Positions 17,266 to 24,635 of a DNA stretch of 64,000 nt are shown one piece after another (the stretch's first letter is position 1; the number at the start of each line of letters is the position of its first letter). Source of the stretch: an uncultured Ruminococcus sp. (lineage in GTDB: Bacteria; Bacillota; Clostridia; Oscillospirales; Ruminococcaceae); NCBI GenBank assembly GCA_900543145.1, contig UQPZ01000003.1, positions 1 through 64,000 on the forward strand. The letters run 5' to 3'. The notes beneath the pieces were generated by a model that was not told where the DNA came from, searched no databases, and saw nothing but the letters and a program-made list of their open reading frames with translations. The position numbers and the translations under genes are program-made.

Positions 17266-18147
17266 TTATCCCCAGTAGCTTCTCCAAACGTTGAAGTAGC
17301 CCCATGGGATCTTGAAGGAATATGCAATTCTTTTATCATTAGATTTATAGCTTCTGTTACACCAATAATAAACGTTATAGTCGTTCTTAATTCCGTTTAG
17401 CGTTGTTTTTCCGTAAACCGCACCGTAAACTGCGGTCTTTACTCTTGAGGTCACCTTTTTATATGTAGCCCCGTCTCTGGTAAGTCCGGCGTCTGACATG
17501 AAGCCGCCGCTCTTATAAATTATATCCTGAACGTTTTTATATCTTTTGTAATAAGGCGCCCATATCTTGCTGTTATTGTATTTAGCGCTTACATACTGAT
17601 TAACAACACAGTCGGCAACATATACGATAGGTTTATCCCACATTGAACCCGACATCTGTCCTACCTCATGATAAACGATTCGGCACATTGCTTCCCAGCC
17701 GCCCTTGTCAAATGACATTCTTGCAGTTTTCAGAGTCTGTACCGACGAAAACGCACCCTTTGTGCTTCCGTTGACCGCTCTTACCTTAAACTGATACGAG
17801 GTTGTTCTCGCAAGTCCGGTTACTGTGCATTTTGAAGCGGTAACCGTTTTATATTTAGTCCATTTCGAGTACTTGCCGCCTTTGATATAAAGCTCATATT
17901 TCTTTGCGTTTTTTACGTCCTTCCAGTCTACAACAAGTGTGTTTGTCTGTTTGTTGTAAGGATGGGTCGCCTCGCTTTCATATTTCTTCTCTGCTACCAT
18001 AGTTGGCTTACTAAGCTTAACATCAGCAGCCGAAGCGGATATCTCCGCAAAACCTGTAAATACCAGACAGCAGGCTATCATCGCTGTTATTGTCCTCAAT
18101 ACAGATCTCTTTGCAAATGTTAAGATCTTACTCTGCGTACTACTCAT
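17266..18147 (-). CDS. Secreted cell-wall hydrolase, Fn3 plus SleB/CwlJ-like domain
   Basis: The 293 residues begin with a signal peptide (hydrophobic 19-36, cleavage near ASAAD at 39-42). A fibronectin type III domain follows (about 45-142, with TLVVDWKDVKNAKKYELYIK and TSYQFKVRAVNG), then a Hydrolase_2 domain (about 148-293). The latter carries the catalytic-type Glu in CRIVYHEVG, a VADCVVNQ helix and NVQDIIYKSGGF, as in SleB/CwlJ lytic enzymes. It probably remodels peptidoglycan outside the cell; a spore-cortex role is possible but not implied by the neighbours. The gene has its own promoter with an operator-like palindrome over the -10, and a terminator. Confidence 0.8.
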   Translation of the reverse strand: MSSTQSKILTFAKRSVLRTITAMIACCLVFTGFAEISASAADVKLSKPTMVAEKKYESEATHPYNKQTNTLVVDWKDVKNAKKYELYIKGGKYSKWTKYKTVTASKCTVTGLARTTSYQFKVRAVNGSTKGAFSSVQTLKTARMSFDKGGWEAMCRIVYHEVGQMSGSMWDKPIVYVADCVVNQYVSAKYNNSKIWAPYYKRYKNVQDIIYKSGGFMSDAGLTRDGATYKKVTSRVKTAVYGAVYGKTTLNGIKNDYNVYYWCNRSYKSNDKRIAYSFKIPWGYFNVWRSYWG

Positions 18148-18280
18148 ATAATTTGGCTATTGTCCTCATATTTTCCTTATGTGAACCGCCATTTCACACC
18201 CTTTCATTTAATCTGTCCGCTTAACTGATGAATCCGCGGCACAATTAATGTTTATTAGTTTGGTCTGCGATTTATTACTC

Positions 18281-18315
18281 GAATTGTAACCTATAAGTTC
18301 GATAGGTTACAATTC
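18281..18315. repeat. 14-bp perfect inverted repeat in hydrolase leader
   Basis: GAATTGTAACCTAT (18281-18294) and ATAGGTTACAATTC (18302-18315) are separated by seven bases. It lies 20 bases downstream of the hydrolase -10 box, so it is either a second operator or a stable hairpin at the 5' end of the mRNA. No T run follows on the minus strand, so it is not a simple terminator. Confidence 0.8.
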
Positions 18316-18328
18316 TATTACAAATCAC

Positions 18329-18363
18329 TACACTAGTGTAACACACATTTTTGAGTTTGTCAA
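18329..18363 (-). promoter_or_regulatory. Promoter with overlapping palindromic operator
   Basis: On the minus strand TTGACA (18358-18363), a 17-base spacer and TACACT (18335-18340) form a promoter for the cell-wall hydrolase. The 12-bp palindrome TACACTAGTGTA (18329-18340) covers the -10 box, a classic repressor position. The shape resembles sites of GntR/YtrA- or BlaI-type repressors; the regulator is unknown. Confidence 0.7.
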
Positions 18364-18611
18364 GTATTTTTTGCAGATTTTTTTATGAAAATGCGGTTTT
18401 ACGGGTTTTGAAGGACAAACTGTACTATTTTTCAGCCAGCAGTCATAGAATTAATTGAACTTCAAAAAGTAACAAAGCGTAATATTTATTGTAGCTTGCG
18501 TACTAAATCGGATTTATAAATAATAAATCCTTGTATCACTTCAACAAGGTCGGTATACCGCAGTAAAATGACCTGTCAAGAATATAAAATCTGCGGAGAA
18601 AGAGGTTTAAA
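18364..18611. other. Intergenic region upstream of the S1-like gene
   Basis: AT-rich, no gene seen. Several weak plus-strand promoter-like hexamers occur, none convincing. An AGAGG ribosome site precedes the ATG at 18612. Confidence 0.4.
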
Positions 18612-19532
18612 ATGAAAAAATATTTACCCGAAGGAAAGCTTTTTGACACGGCGGGCAACAAAAACTACCTGAAAAACGAACAGTCGCTGGCGGAGGCATA
18701 CGCACACGGTGCAATTCTTGAAGCTCAGGCTGTTATATGCGACAGCGACCATAATCTCATCGTTGACCTCCCCTGCGGGCGGGGTATAATACCGAGAACC
18801 GAAGGCGCTATAGGTATTGCGGAAGGAACTACGAGGGACATTGCGCTGCTTTCAAAGGTCAACAAGCCTGTCTGCTTTAAGATAATCAGTATATCAAGAA
18901 ATTCCAACGGTGAAAATATATATACGCTTTCCCGCAGGCTTGCGCAGGAGGAATGCATGGAAAGCTACATAGGGCTTCTTAAAAACGGCGACGTTATCCC
19001 TGCAAAGGTAACTCATCTTGAACCGTTCGGCTGTTTTGTAGATATAGGCTGCGGTATTCCCTCCCTTATTCCTATTGACGCCATATCCGTTTCGAGAATT
19101 TCACACCCAAATGACAGGTTCTACAACGGACAGGATATTTTCGTCGTAATAAAATCAGTAGAGGACGGAAGGATCTGTCTTTCACACAAGGAGCTTCTCG
19201 GAACTTGGGAGGAAAACGCCGAAAGATTCAAGGCAGGAGAAACAGTCGGAGGAATTGTTCGTTCTGTAGAAAGCTACGGTATTTTTATAGAGCTTGCGCC
19301 GAACCTTGCAGGACTTGCCGAACCCCGTGACAATGTTCAGGTAGGTCAGGCAGCAAGCGTTTACATAAAGGCTCTGATCCCAGAAAAAATGAAAGTAAAG
19401 CTGATCATTGTAGACGTTTTTGAAAACACAAATTTCCCTTCAAAAATGAAATACTTTATAAACGACGGTCATATATGCCGCTGGCAGTATTCCACTCCCC
19501 TTGCGGATAAAACGATTATAACGGAATTTTGA
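18612..19532 (+). CDS. S1 RNA-binding domain protein (RpsA-like)
   Basis: This 306-residue protein is built of S1/OB folds. A degenerate first region spans about 35-115. A clear S1 domain follows (about 124-195: GDVIPAKVTHLEPFGCFVDI, ending RICLSHKELLGTW), then a second (about 205-268: GETVGGIVRSVESYGIFIEL). Gram-positive S1-like proteins of this type bind mRNA and may associate with the 30S subunit, but they are shorter than the six-domain enterobacterial S1. The closing segment GHICRWQYSTP is outside any domain I recognise. Plus-strand, monocistronic, with its own terminator. Confidence 0.82.
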   Translation: MKKYLPEGKLFDTAGNKNYLKNEQSLAEAYAHGAILEAQAVICDSDHNLIVDLPCGRGIIPRTEGAIGIAEGTTRDIALLSKVNKPVCFKIISISRNSNGENIYTLSRRLAQEECMESYIGLLKNGDVIPAKVTHLEPFGCFVDIGCGIPSLIPIDAISVSRISHPNDRFYNGQDIFVVIKSVEDGRICLSHKELLGTWEENAERFKAGETVGGIVRSVESYGIFIELAPNLAGLAEPRDNVQVGQAASVYIKALIPEKMKVKLIIVDVFENTNFPSKMKYFINDGHICRWQYSTPLADKTIITEF

Positions 19533-19547
19533 TATGAAAATGCACAA

Positions 19548-19584
19548 AAAAACCGGAAAGACAAACAGTTTTTCCGGTTTTTAC
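19548..19584. terminator. Bidirectional terminator
   Basis: AAAAACCGGAAA (19548-19559) and TTTCCGGTTTTT (19571-19582) form a strong symmetric stem between the S1-like gene and the minus-strand transporter remnants. Confidence 0.85.
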
Positions 19585-19592
19585 TTTTATTT

Positions 19593-19829
19593 TCAATTTA
19601 AATCTCTCTTTAAATAAACATGCTGAATAGGAATACATGACACGGCAAATATCTCAATTCTTACCAGAATTCCGAATATTATAAATGCTGTTCCATGTTC
19701 CGTAAACATCAGCTTATTGTACCCGTTCTGCTCAGCTACAGCAAAAACCGAACTTACAGCAAAACCTGCAACAATTCCTAAAAGCACGGAAGCATGAGGC
19801 AAAAATATCCTCGTTGATTTCATACTCAT
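19593..19829 (-). pseudogene. ABC-2 permease remnant, internally deleted
   Basis: The 78-residue frame has two hydrophobic segments (about 12-31 and 47-66) and ends in IEIFAVSCIPIQHVYLKRDL, which resembles the carboxy end of permeases partnered with YtrB-like ATPases. The start (MSMKSTR) overlaps the end of the neighbouring ATPase remnant, as in intact ATPase-permease pairs. Such permeases have roughly 200 or more residues, so the middle appears deleted. A short membrane peptide could still be made. Confidence 0.5.
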
Positions 19830-20197
19830 CGCCTTTTACCATAAGATACTTTTCCATTAAGCAGTCCTTAGTATCGGGAAAGAAAACCTTTCCGTTATTA
19901 AGAACCGTTATATGATCTGCTACTCTCTAAATCAGCGGTAATATGAGTTAAAAAAATATGCTTCGACTGCTGTCCTCAATATATTCGGTAAGAATATCCA
20001 ACAATTCGTTTCTGGCAACAGGATCTAGTCCGCTGGCAGGCTCGTCAAGAATCAGCAGCTCGGCGTTAGCGACAGCGCACAATCATAAACTTCATTTTCA
20101 TACCCTTTGAAAAATCCGAAACAGGCTTTTTAAAAGGAAGTCTGAACTTATCGGTCAGTTCCTTAAATTTCTTGCTGCTCCAGTCGGAATAAAACAT
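19817..20197 (-). pseudogene. Broken ABC transporter ATPase (YtrB-like)
   Basis: Reading across frames on the minus strand gives an ATPase carboxy half: FYSDWSSKKFKELTDKFRLP, then DFSKGMKMKFMI (signature region), a frame change with lost bases, then AELLILDEPASGLDPVARNE (Walker B), a second frame break near 19950, then THITADLE and a tail ending YLMVKGDE. The Walker A half is absent. The Walker B and D-loop region is intact in one frame only. This is a decayed gene of the YtrB/EcsA-like family. Confidence 0.8.
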
Positions 20198-20235
20198 ATT
20201 AAACTGTTAATATATCAACATATAGAGTTTGGCGC

Positions 20236-20265
20236 AAAAAAATCCTCTTGTCAAGAGGATTTTTA
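20236..20265 (-). terminator. Terminator of rarA
   Basis: On the minus strand AAAAATCCTCTTGACAAGAGG folds into a stem followed by a run of seven T residues, three bases after the rarA stop. Confidence 0.85.
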
Positions 20266-20268
20266 ATG

Positions 20269-21531
20269 TTATTTTTTTATCTTCTCCCAATAGGCTTTTG
20301 CCGCCTGCTCGTTTTTATTTTCTCCGTACACATAATATTTCCTGTTCTTAAGTGCATCGGGCAGATACTGCTGCTCCACCCAGTGATTAGGGAAATCATG
20401 GGGATAGAAATAATGCTGACCCTTAATTTCAGCGTCCTCGCCGTCAAAATGTTTATTCTGAAGCTGTCTTGGAAAATCCAGTGCACCGCTTTGCCTTACG
20501 TCCTCAAGGGCTGCGTCAATTGCAAGATAGGAGCTGTTGGATTTTGGCGCAGTCGCAAGCAGTACCACCGCTTCGGCAAGAGGTATTCTCGCCTCTGGCA
20601 GACCAAGCTGCATTGCGCTGTCTACACACGCCTTAGTAATTGCAGCCGCCTGAGGATAAGCCAATCCTACGTCCTCGCTTGCAATGACCAGCAGGCGGCG
20701 TGAAAGAGAAATAATATCCCCGGCTTCTATCAGTCTTGCGGCGTAATGCAAAGCGGCGTTTTCGTCTGAGCCTCGTATCGACTTCTGCAAAGCCGAAAGA
20801 ATATCATAATGCTGATCTCCGCTCCTATCATATTTCATGTTGCTGCGCTGTGTAAGAAGCTTTACCGTATCAAGGTTTACAGTCATCGACTGACCGTCGT
20901 TGTCCGCCGAAAGAGTGCAAAGCTCAACGGTATTTATTGATTTTCTTACATCTCCTCCGCAGCCCCTTGCGATAAACTCACAGACGCCGCTTTCAAGCCT
21001 TAGTTTAAGGCCGAGGTCGTCAGCGCAAATCTGAAAGGCTCTTCTTATAGCCGGCATAATTTCATCAGGAGTAAGCGGCTTGAACTCAAATACGGTCGAA
21101 CGGCTAATTATAGCGTTGTAAACATAAAAATAGGGATTTTCTGTTGTTGATGAAATAAGAGTTATTCTTCCGTTTTCAATATATTCCAGCAAAGACTGCT
21201 GCTGTTTTTTATTGAGGTACTGGATCTCGTCAAGATACAGAAGTATACCGCCTATACCGCTGAAGGTTTCAGTTTCGGCAACGATCTGCTTTATATCGGC
21301 GATCGAAGCGGAGGTGCCGTTTAGCTTATGCATCGTCATATGAGCGTTTTCTGCAATTATTCTCGCAACTGTAGTTTTTCCGATACCGGAAGAGCCGTAG
21401 AAGATCATATTCGGTATTTTTCCGCTCTCGATTATACGTCTTAACGGCTTATCCTTTCCCAGCAGGTGAGACTGCCCCACAACTTCATCAAGATCATGAG
21501 GACGTATTCTTTCAGCCAATGGAACCGGCAT
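20269..21531 (-). CDS. rarA: Replication-associated recombination protein A
   Basis: This 420-residue AAA+ ATPase of the RarA/MgsA/WRNIP1 family acts at stalled forks and is related to clamp-loader subunits. It starts MPVPLAERIRPHDLDEVVGQ, has Walker A GSSGIGKTT (46-54), Walker B LLYLDEIQYLNKKQQ, sensor 1 SSTTENPYF, and the carboxy-terminal tetramerisation domain with ARLIEAGDIISLSRRLLVIA and the YPHDFPNHWVEQQYLPD signature. The small gene at 21550 precedes it by about 20 bases and is probably co-transcribed. Confidence 0.95.
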   Translation of the reverse strand: MPVPLAERIRPHDLDEVVGQSHLLGKDKPLRRIIESGKIPNMIFYGSSGIGKTTVARIIAENAHMTMHKLNGTSASIADIKQIVAETETFSGIGGILLYLDEIQYLNKKQQQSLLEYIENGRITLISSTTENPYFYVYNAIISRSTVFEFKPLTPDEIMPAIRRAFQICADDLGLKLRLESGVCEFIARGCGGDVRKSINTVELCTLSADNDGQSMTVNLDTVKLLTQRSNMKYDRSGDQHYDILSALQKSIRGSDENAALHYAARLIEAGDIISLSRRLLVIASEDVGLAYPQAAAITKACVDSAMQLGLPEARIPLAEAVVLLATAPKSNSSYLAIDAALEDVRQSGALDFPRQLQNKHFDGEDAEIKGQHYFYPHDFPNHWVEQQYLPDALKNRKYYVYGENKNEQAAKAYWEKIKK

Positions 21532-21549
21532 AGCTTTTTCTCCTTTTTA

Positions 21550-21840
21550 TCAATCAAAAATATTCTGAATATCCGGAAGTCTGCGCTCATAAGCCTTGCT
21601 GTTTATTTTCTTCAGCAGATATGTCCTTGCGACCAGTACAGCCGGCTGACACTTGGTATTTTCCATTCCGATACAAATTCTATAGATAATAAACTGTGCG
21701 GAGGAAATTTTCATCACCGCATGATTAGAGCATTCAAATGTTCCGCACACAACCGAATCGGAGGATATAAAATTCCAAAGTTCGTTATAAACCGCTTCGG
21801 TTACTTCCTCGTCAAGAAAGGTCTGCAAAACGTCGTTCAC
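21550..21840 (-). CDS. Conserved small hypothetical protein upstream of rarA
   Basis: 96 residues, no recognised domain. It is soluble, with three Cys residues (35, 39, 69), and ends RLPDIQNIFD. It lies 19 bases before the rarA start on the same strand, suggesting one transcript. ATG at 21840 is preceded by a GGGGG tract at about 21850-21855. I cannot assign a function. Confidence 0.6.
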   Translation of the reverse strand: MNDVLQTFLDEEVTEAVYNELWNFISSDSVVCGTFECSNHAVMKISSAQFIIYRICIGMENTKCQPAVLVARTYLLKKINSKAYERRLPDIQNIFD

Positions 21841-21926
21841 AAAAATTACCCCCTAAAACATTTATTCACCTTTATTATAACACAGCCTTATTTGTTTTTC
21901 AACGGTTTTTTGATGTAAATGTATAA

Positions 21927-22049
21927 AAAAATCGCCAGCGAGGCTACAGCAATTATGAAATAGATGAATCAGACATTCCTACGGAGATACTTATAAAGCT
22001 TACGGATCTCGATAATGTTTCAGCAAACTATATTCTAAACCGCGCTTAA
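21927..22049 (+). pseudogene. Carboxy-terminal fragment of 3-phosphoglycerate dehydrogenase (ACT end)
   Basis: An open frame without a start codon reads KNRQRGYSNYEIDESDIPTE then ILIKLTDLDNVSANYILNRA. Its N-R-x-R-G-Y, I-D and KL-x-x-LD-x-V spacing matches the last 40 residues of SerA ACT domains. The rest of the gene is absent, so this is a deletion scar. Similarity is by eye. Confidence 0.45.
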
Positions 22050-22062
22050 ATTGAACATAAAT

Positions 22063-22100
22063 AAAAACCTCTGACTTCAATCTGAAATCAGAGGCTTTTT
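22063..22100 (-). terminator. Terminator of gapA
   Basis: The stem CCTCTGA (22068-22074) / TCAGAGG (22088-22094) is followed on the minus strand by TTTTTATTTATG, 14 bases after the gapA stop. Confidence 0.8.
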
Positions 22101-22113
22101 AATACGCTTTTAA

Positions 22114-23151
22114 TTAAGCAAGCTCAGCAAAATACTTGATTGTTCTTACCATCTGTGAGGTGTAAGAATTCTCGTTATCGTACCAAGAAACAACCTGAAC
22201 CTCATAGAGATCGTCAGCGATCTTGGAAACCATTGTCTGAGTAGCGTCAAACAGAGAACCGTATCTCATACCGATAACATCGGAAGAAACAATAGGATCT
22301 GTATTGTAACCAAAGGATTCGGAAGAAGCAGCCTTCATAGCAGCGTTAATGCCGTCAACAGTTACATCGCTTCCCTTTACAACTGCTGTAAGAATAGTAG
22401 TTGAACCTGTAGGAACAGGAACTCTCTGAGCAGAACCGATAAGCTTGCCGTTAAGCTCAGGGATTACAAGACCGATAGCCTTAGCAGCGCCTGTTGAGTT
22501 AGGAACAATGTTAGCAGCGCCGGCTCTTGCTCTTCTCATATCGCCCTTTCTGTGAGGACCGTCGAGAATCATCTGGTCGCCGGTATAAGCATGAATAGTC
22601 GACATGATACCGCTCTGGATAGGAGCGTAGTCATTAAGAGCCTTAGCCATAGGAGCAAGGCAGTTTGTTGTACATGAAGCAGCTGAAATAATCGTATCAT
22701 CAGCTGTAAGAGTATCCTCGTTTACAGAGAAAACGATCGTAGGAAGATCGTTTCCGGCAGGAGCAGAAATAACGACCTTCTTAGCACCGGCGTCAATATG
22801 AGCCTGAGCCTTTGCCTTTGAGCAGTAGAAACCTGTACATTCGAGAACAACATCTACGCCGATCTCGCCCCAAGGAAGCTCTGCTGCATTAGCCATTGCG
22901 TAAATCTTAAGGGTCTTGCCGTCAACTGTAATTGTTCCGGCCTCATCGTCAGCCTCTACAGTGTGAAGATTCTCACCGATCCTTCCACAGTAACCGCCCT
23001 GTGCCGTATCATATTTCAGAAGATCAGCGAGCATTGAAGGCTTTGTAAGGTCGTTGATTGCAACTACCTCATATCCCTCTGCGCCGAACATCTGTCTGAA
23101 TGCAAGACGTCCAATACGTCCAAAACCATTAATTGCGACTTTAACTGCCAT
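22114..23151 (-). CDS. gapA: Glyceraldehyde-3-phosphate dehydrogenase (type I)
   Basis: This NAD-dependent glycolytic enzyme makes 1,3-bisphosphoglycerate. The 345 residues have the Rossmann start VAINGFGRIGR (5-15), the catalytic cysteine Cys160 in SAASCTTNCLAP, the anion-site segment NIVPNSTGAAKAIG, and the carboxy motif SWYDNENSYTSQMVRT. AINDL at 31-35 favours NAD. It stands alone with its own promoter (23185-23213) and terminator, apart from the pgk-tpiA-gpmI cluster 3 kb away. AGGAGG precedes the ATG. Confidence 0.98.
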   Translation of the reverse strand: MAVKVAINGFGRIGRLAFRQMFGAEGYEVVAINDLTKPSMLADLLKYDTAQGGYCGRIGENLHTVEADDEAGTITVDGKTLKIYAMANAAELPWGEIGVDVVLECTGFYCSKAKAQAHIDAGAKKVVISAPAGNDLPTIVFSVNEDTLTADDTIISAASCTTNCLAPMAKALNDYAPIQSGIMSTIHAYTGDQMILDGPHRKGDMRRARAGAANIVPNSTGAAKAIGLVIPELNGKLIGSAQRVPVPTGSTTILTAVVKGSDVTVDGINAAMKAASSESFGYNTDPIVSSDVIGMRYGSLFDATQTMVSKIADDLYEVQVVSWYDNENSYTSQMVRTIKYFAELA

Positions 23152-23184
23152 AATTAATTTACCTCCTAAAAAAATTCTACAATT

Positions 23185-23213
23185 ATTATACTACATTTAA
23201 CTAGCTTTTGCAA
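23185..23213 (-). promoter_or_regulatory. Promoter of gapA
   Basis: On the minus strand TTGCAA (23208-23213), a 17-base spacer and TATAAT (23185-23190) lie about 35 bases upstream of the gapA start. Confidence 0.8.
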
Positions 23214-23430
23214 GTACTTTTATAAAAATTATAACTCTTTTTTTCATACTTTTTCTTATATATCCTATTTGCTGTAAACTGAAATTTTATTATATCTCCG
23301 CTGTTATACAAGCTGTCTGTATTTAATACACAAATCGACAAATATTGTTATAATTCTGAAAATTATGATTTTCCGTAAGAAAAATTTACAATAAAGCTAT
23401 ATTTGTGTAATTTTTGTCGATTGATGTTTC

Positions 23431-23459
23431 TTGACTATTATTTTTTGATATTGTATAAT
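23431..23459 (+). promoter_or_regulatory. Promoter of the kinase-like gene at 23519
   Basis: TTGACT (23431-23436), 17 bases and TATAAT (23454-23459) predict transcription from about 23466. This argues against the upstream ATG at 23462 as the protein start. Confidence 0.75.
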
Positions 23460-23518
23460 ATATGAAAATAAGGTATGTTAATATTATACTTTGCGTTAAA
23501 GAGAGGGGTAGGGGCGCT

Positions 23519-24580
23519 ATGGAGCTATTGGAATGTTTGCAGCAGCTGTATTCAAATTCTGAAAATTATATTGCTGCCGCTGACAGCAGGTTTAAAATAT
23601 TATGGAAAAATCACAGCCGGATACCGGACAGTATTTTTCTTTCCGACTTTACGATCGGCGGAAAAAAGCTGACTCTTCCCATTGAACATGAAGAAACAGC
23701 TGCCTACCGTTCAGGCTGTGCTGTACGGATAACTCCGTTATCCAACAGCAGCGTTCCGGAGTTATACAAAATCGAATTTTTCACCCCAAATGAAATTCAC
23801 AGGCTTTCATGCCGTTCCGAGCTTATGAGCTATAAAAATAATTTCCTGGGAAATATCAGGCTTGAGCTTTCAGAAATTCTCAATTTAATGGACGGGATAA
23901 AACAAAAACTTCCGGACAGCTCGGAAATAGACAGTCTTGACAGAAAAACTCGTTATCATATTCTCAGGACTATAGCAGCTACAGTAAACATGAACGAAAT
24001 TTCCAAATATTATTCCGGCGGCATAACGACCGAGTATCTTTTCCTCTCCGAAAGACTGAGGGCTACTGCGGAATGGGTCAAGCCTATGCTTGAGCGGAAT
24101 ATGTGCTTTTTGAAAGCAAGCATAGCTGATTCTGTATACATCAATATAAATTATGCTAAATTTGAAACTGCGGTCCTTAATCTTATTATTAATGCATATA
24201 TGTACAGCGATTCAAAACGCAAGGAAATAACTCTTACCCTTACGACTGACTCTCAGAACGCCTGTGTTACAGTTTCAGACAACGGAACTTCTGCTGATAT
24301 TGACAAGCTGAGAAAATATTTGGATCTCAAAGCCGGATTTTCCGAGTTTTCTAAAAACGAATCCCTCGGACTGGCAGTAGTAAAAACAATGGCGGATACT
24401 TTCGGCGGCTCTGTTTCGCTGAGCAGATCGGCTAGCGGAGGACTTTCAGCCGAGATCACGCTGCCCAGGAATCCTGAAACAGTTCCGAAAGTTTTCAGGC
24501 TCAGAAGATTTCCGCCTATTATCTCTCAGTACGATCCGCAGTATTGTATCCTGTCAAAAGGAATAAACCCCATTAAATAA
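23519..24580 (+). CDS. Cytoplasmic histidine-kinase-like ATPase lacking the phospho-His
   Basis: The 353-residue product (ATG at 23519, with AGGGG just upstream and the promoter supporting it) has a PAS-like amino part and a carboxy HATPase domain. The N box is LNLIINAYMYS, the G1 box VSDNGTSADI, and the G2 region SLGLAVVKTMADTFGGS. In the dimerisation helix the usual F-x-x-x-SHEL reads FLGNIRLELSEI, so Leu115 replaces the phospho-acceptor histidine. There are no membrane segments and no adjacent response regulator. It may be a non-phosphorylating or trans-acting kinase-like protein. Adjacent to gapA but divergent from it. Confidence 0.75.
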   Translation: MELLECLQQLYSNSENYIAAADSRFKILWKNHSRIPDSIFLSDFTIGGKKLTLPIEHEETAAYRSGCAVRITPLSNSSVPELYKIEFFTPNEIHRLSCRSELMSYKNNFLGNIRLELSEILNLMDGIKQKLPDSSEIDSLDRKTRYHILRTIAATVNMNEISKYYSGGITTEYLFLSERLRATAEWVKPMLERNMCFLKASIADSVYININYAKFETAVLNLIINAYMYSDSKRKEITLTLTTDSQNACVTVSDNGTSADIDKLRKYLDLKAGFSEFSKNESLGLAVVKTMADTFGGSVSLSRSASGGLSAEITLPRNPETVPKVFRLRRFPPIISQYDPQYCILSKGINPIK

Positions 24581-24623
24581 AAAAATCCCGTATGCGCTTT
24601 TAAATTACGCATACGGGATTTTT
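24581..24623. terminator. Bidirectional terminator
   Basis: AAAAATCCCGTATGCG (24581-24596) and CGCATACGGGATTTTTA (24608-24623) form a long stem between the plus-strand kinase-like gene and the convergent gpmI. Confidence 0.88.
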
Positions 24624-24635
24624 ATTTGTGAACAA

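Noticed and set aside
18148..18320. c-di-AMP (ydaO) riboswitch ahead of the cell-wall hydrolase
   Set aside because: A short GGATTCATCAGTTAAGCGG piece is suggestive, but the conserved upstream GGGGA and GGTGAAT blocks are missing.
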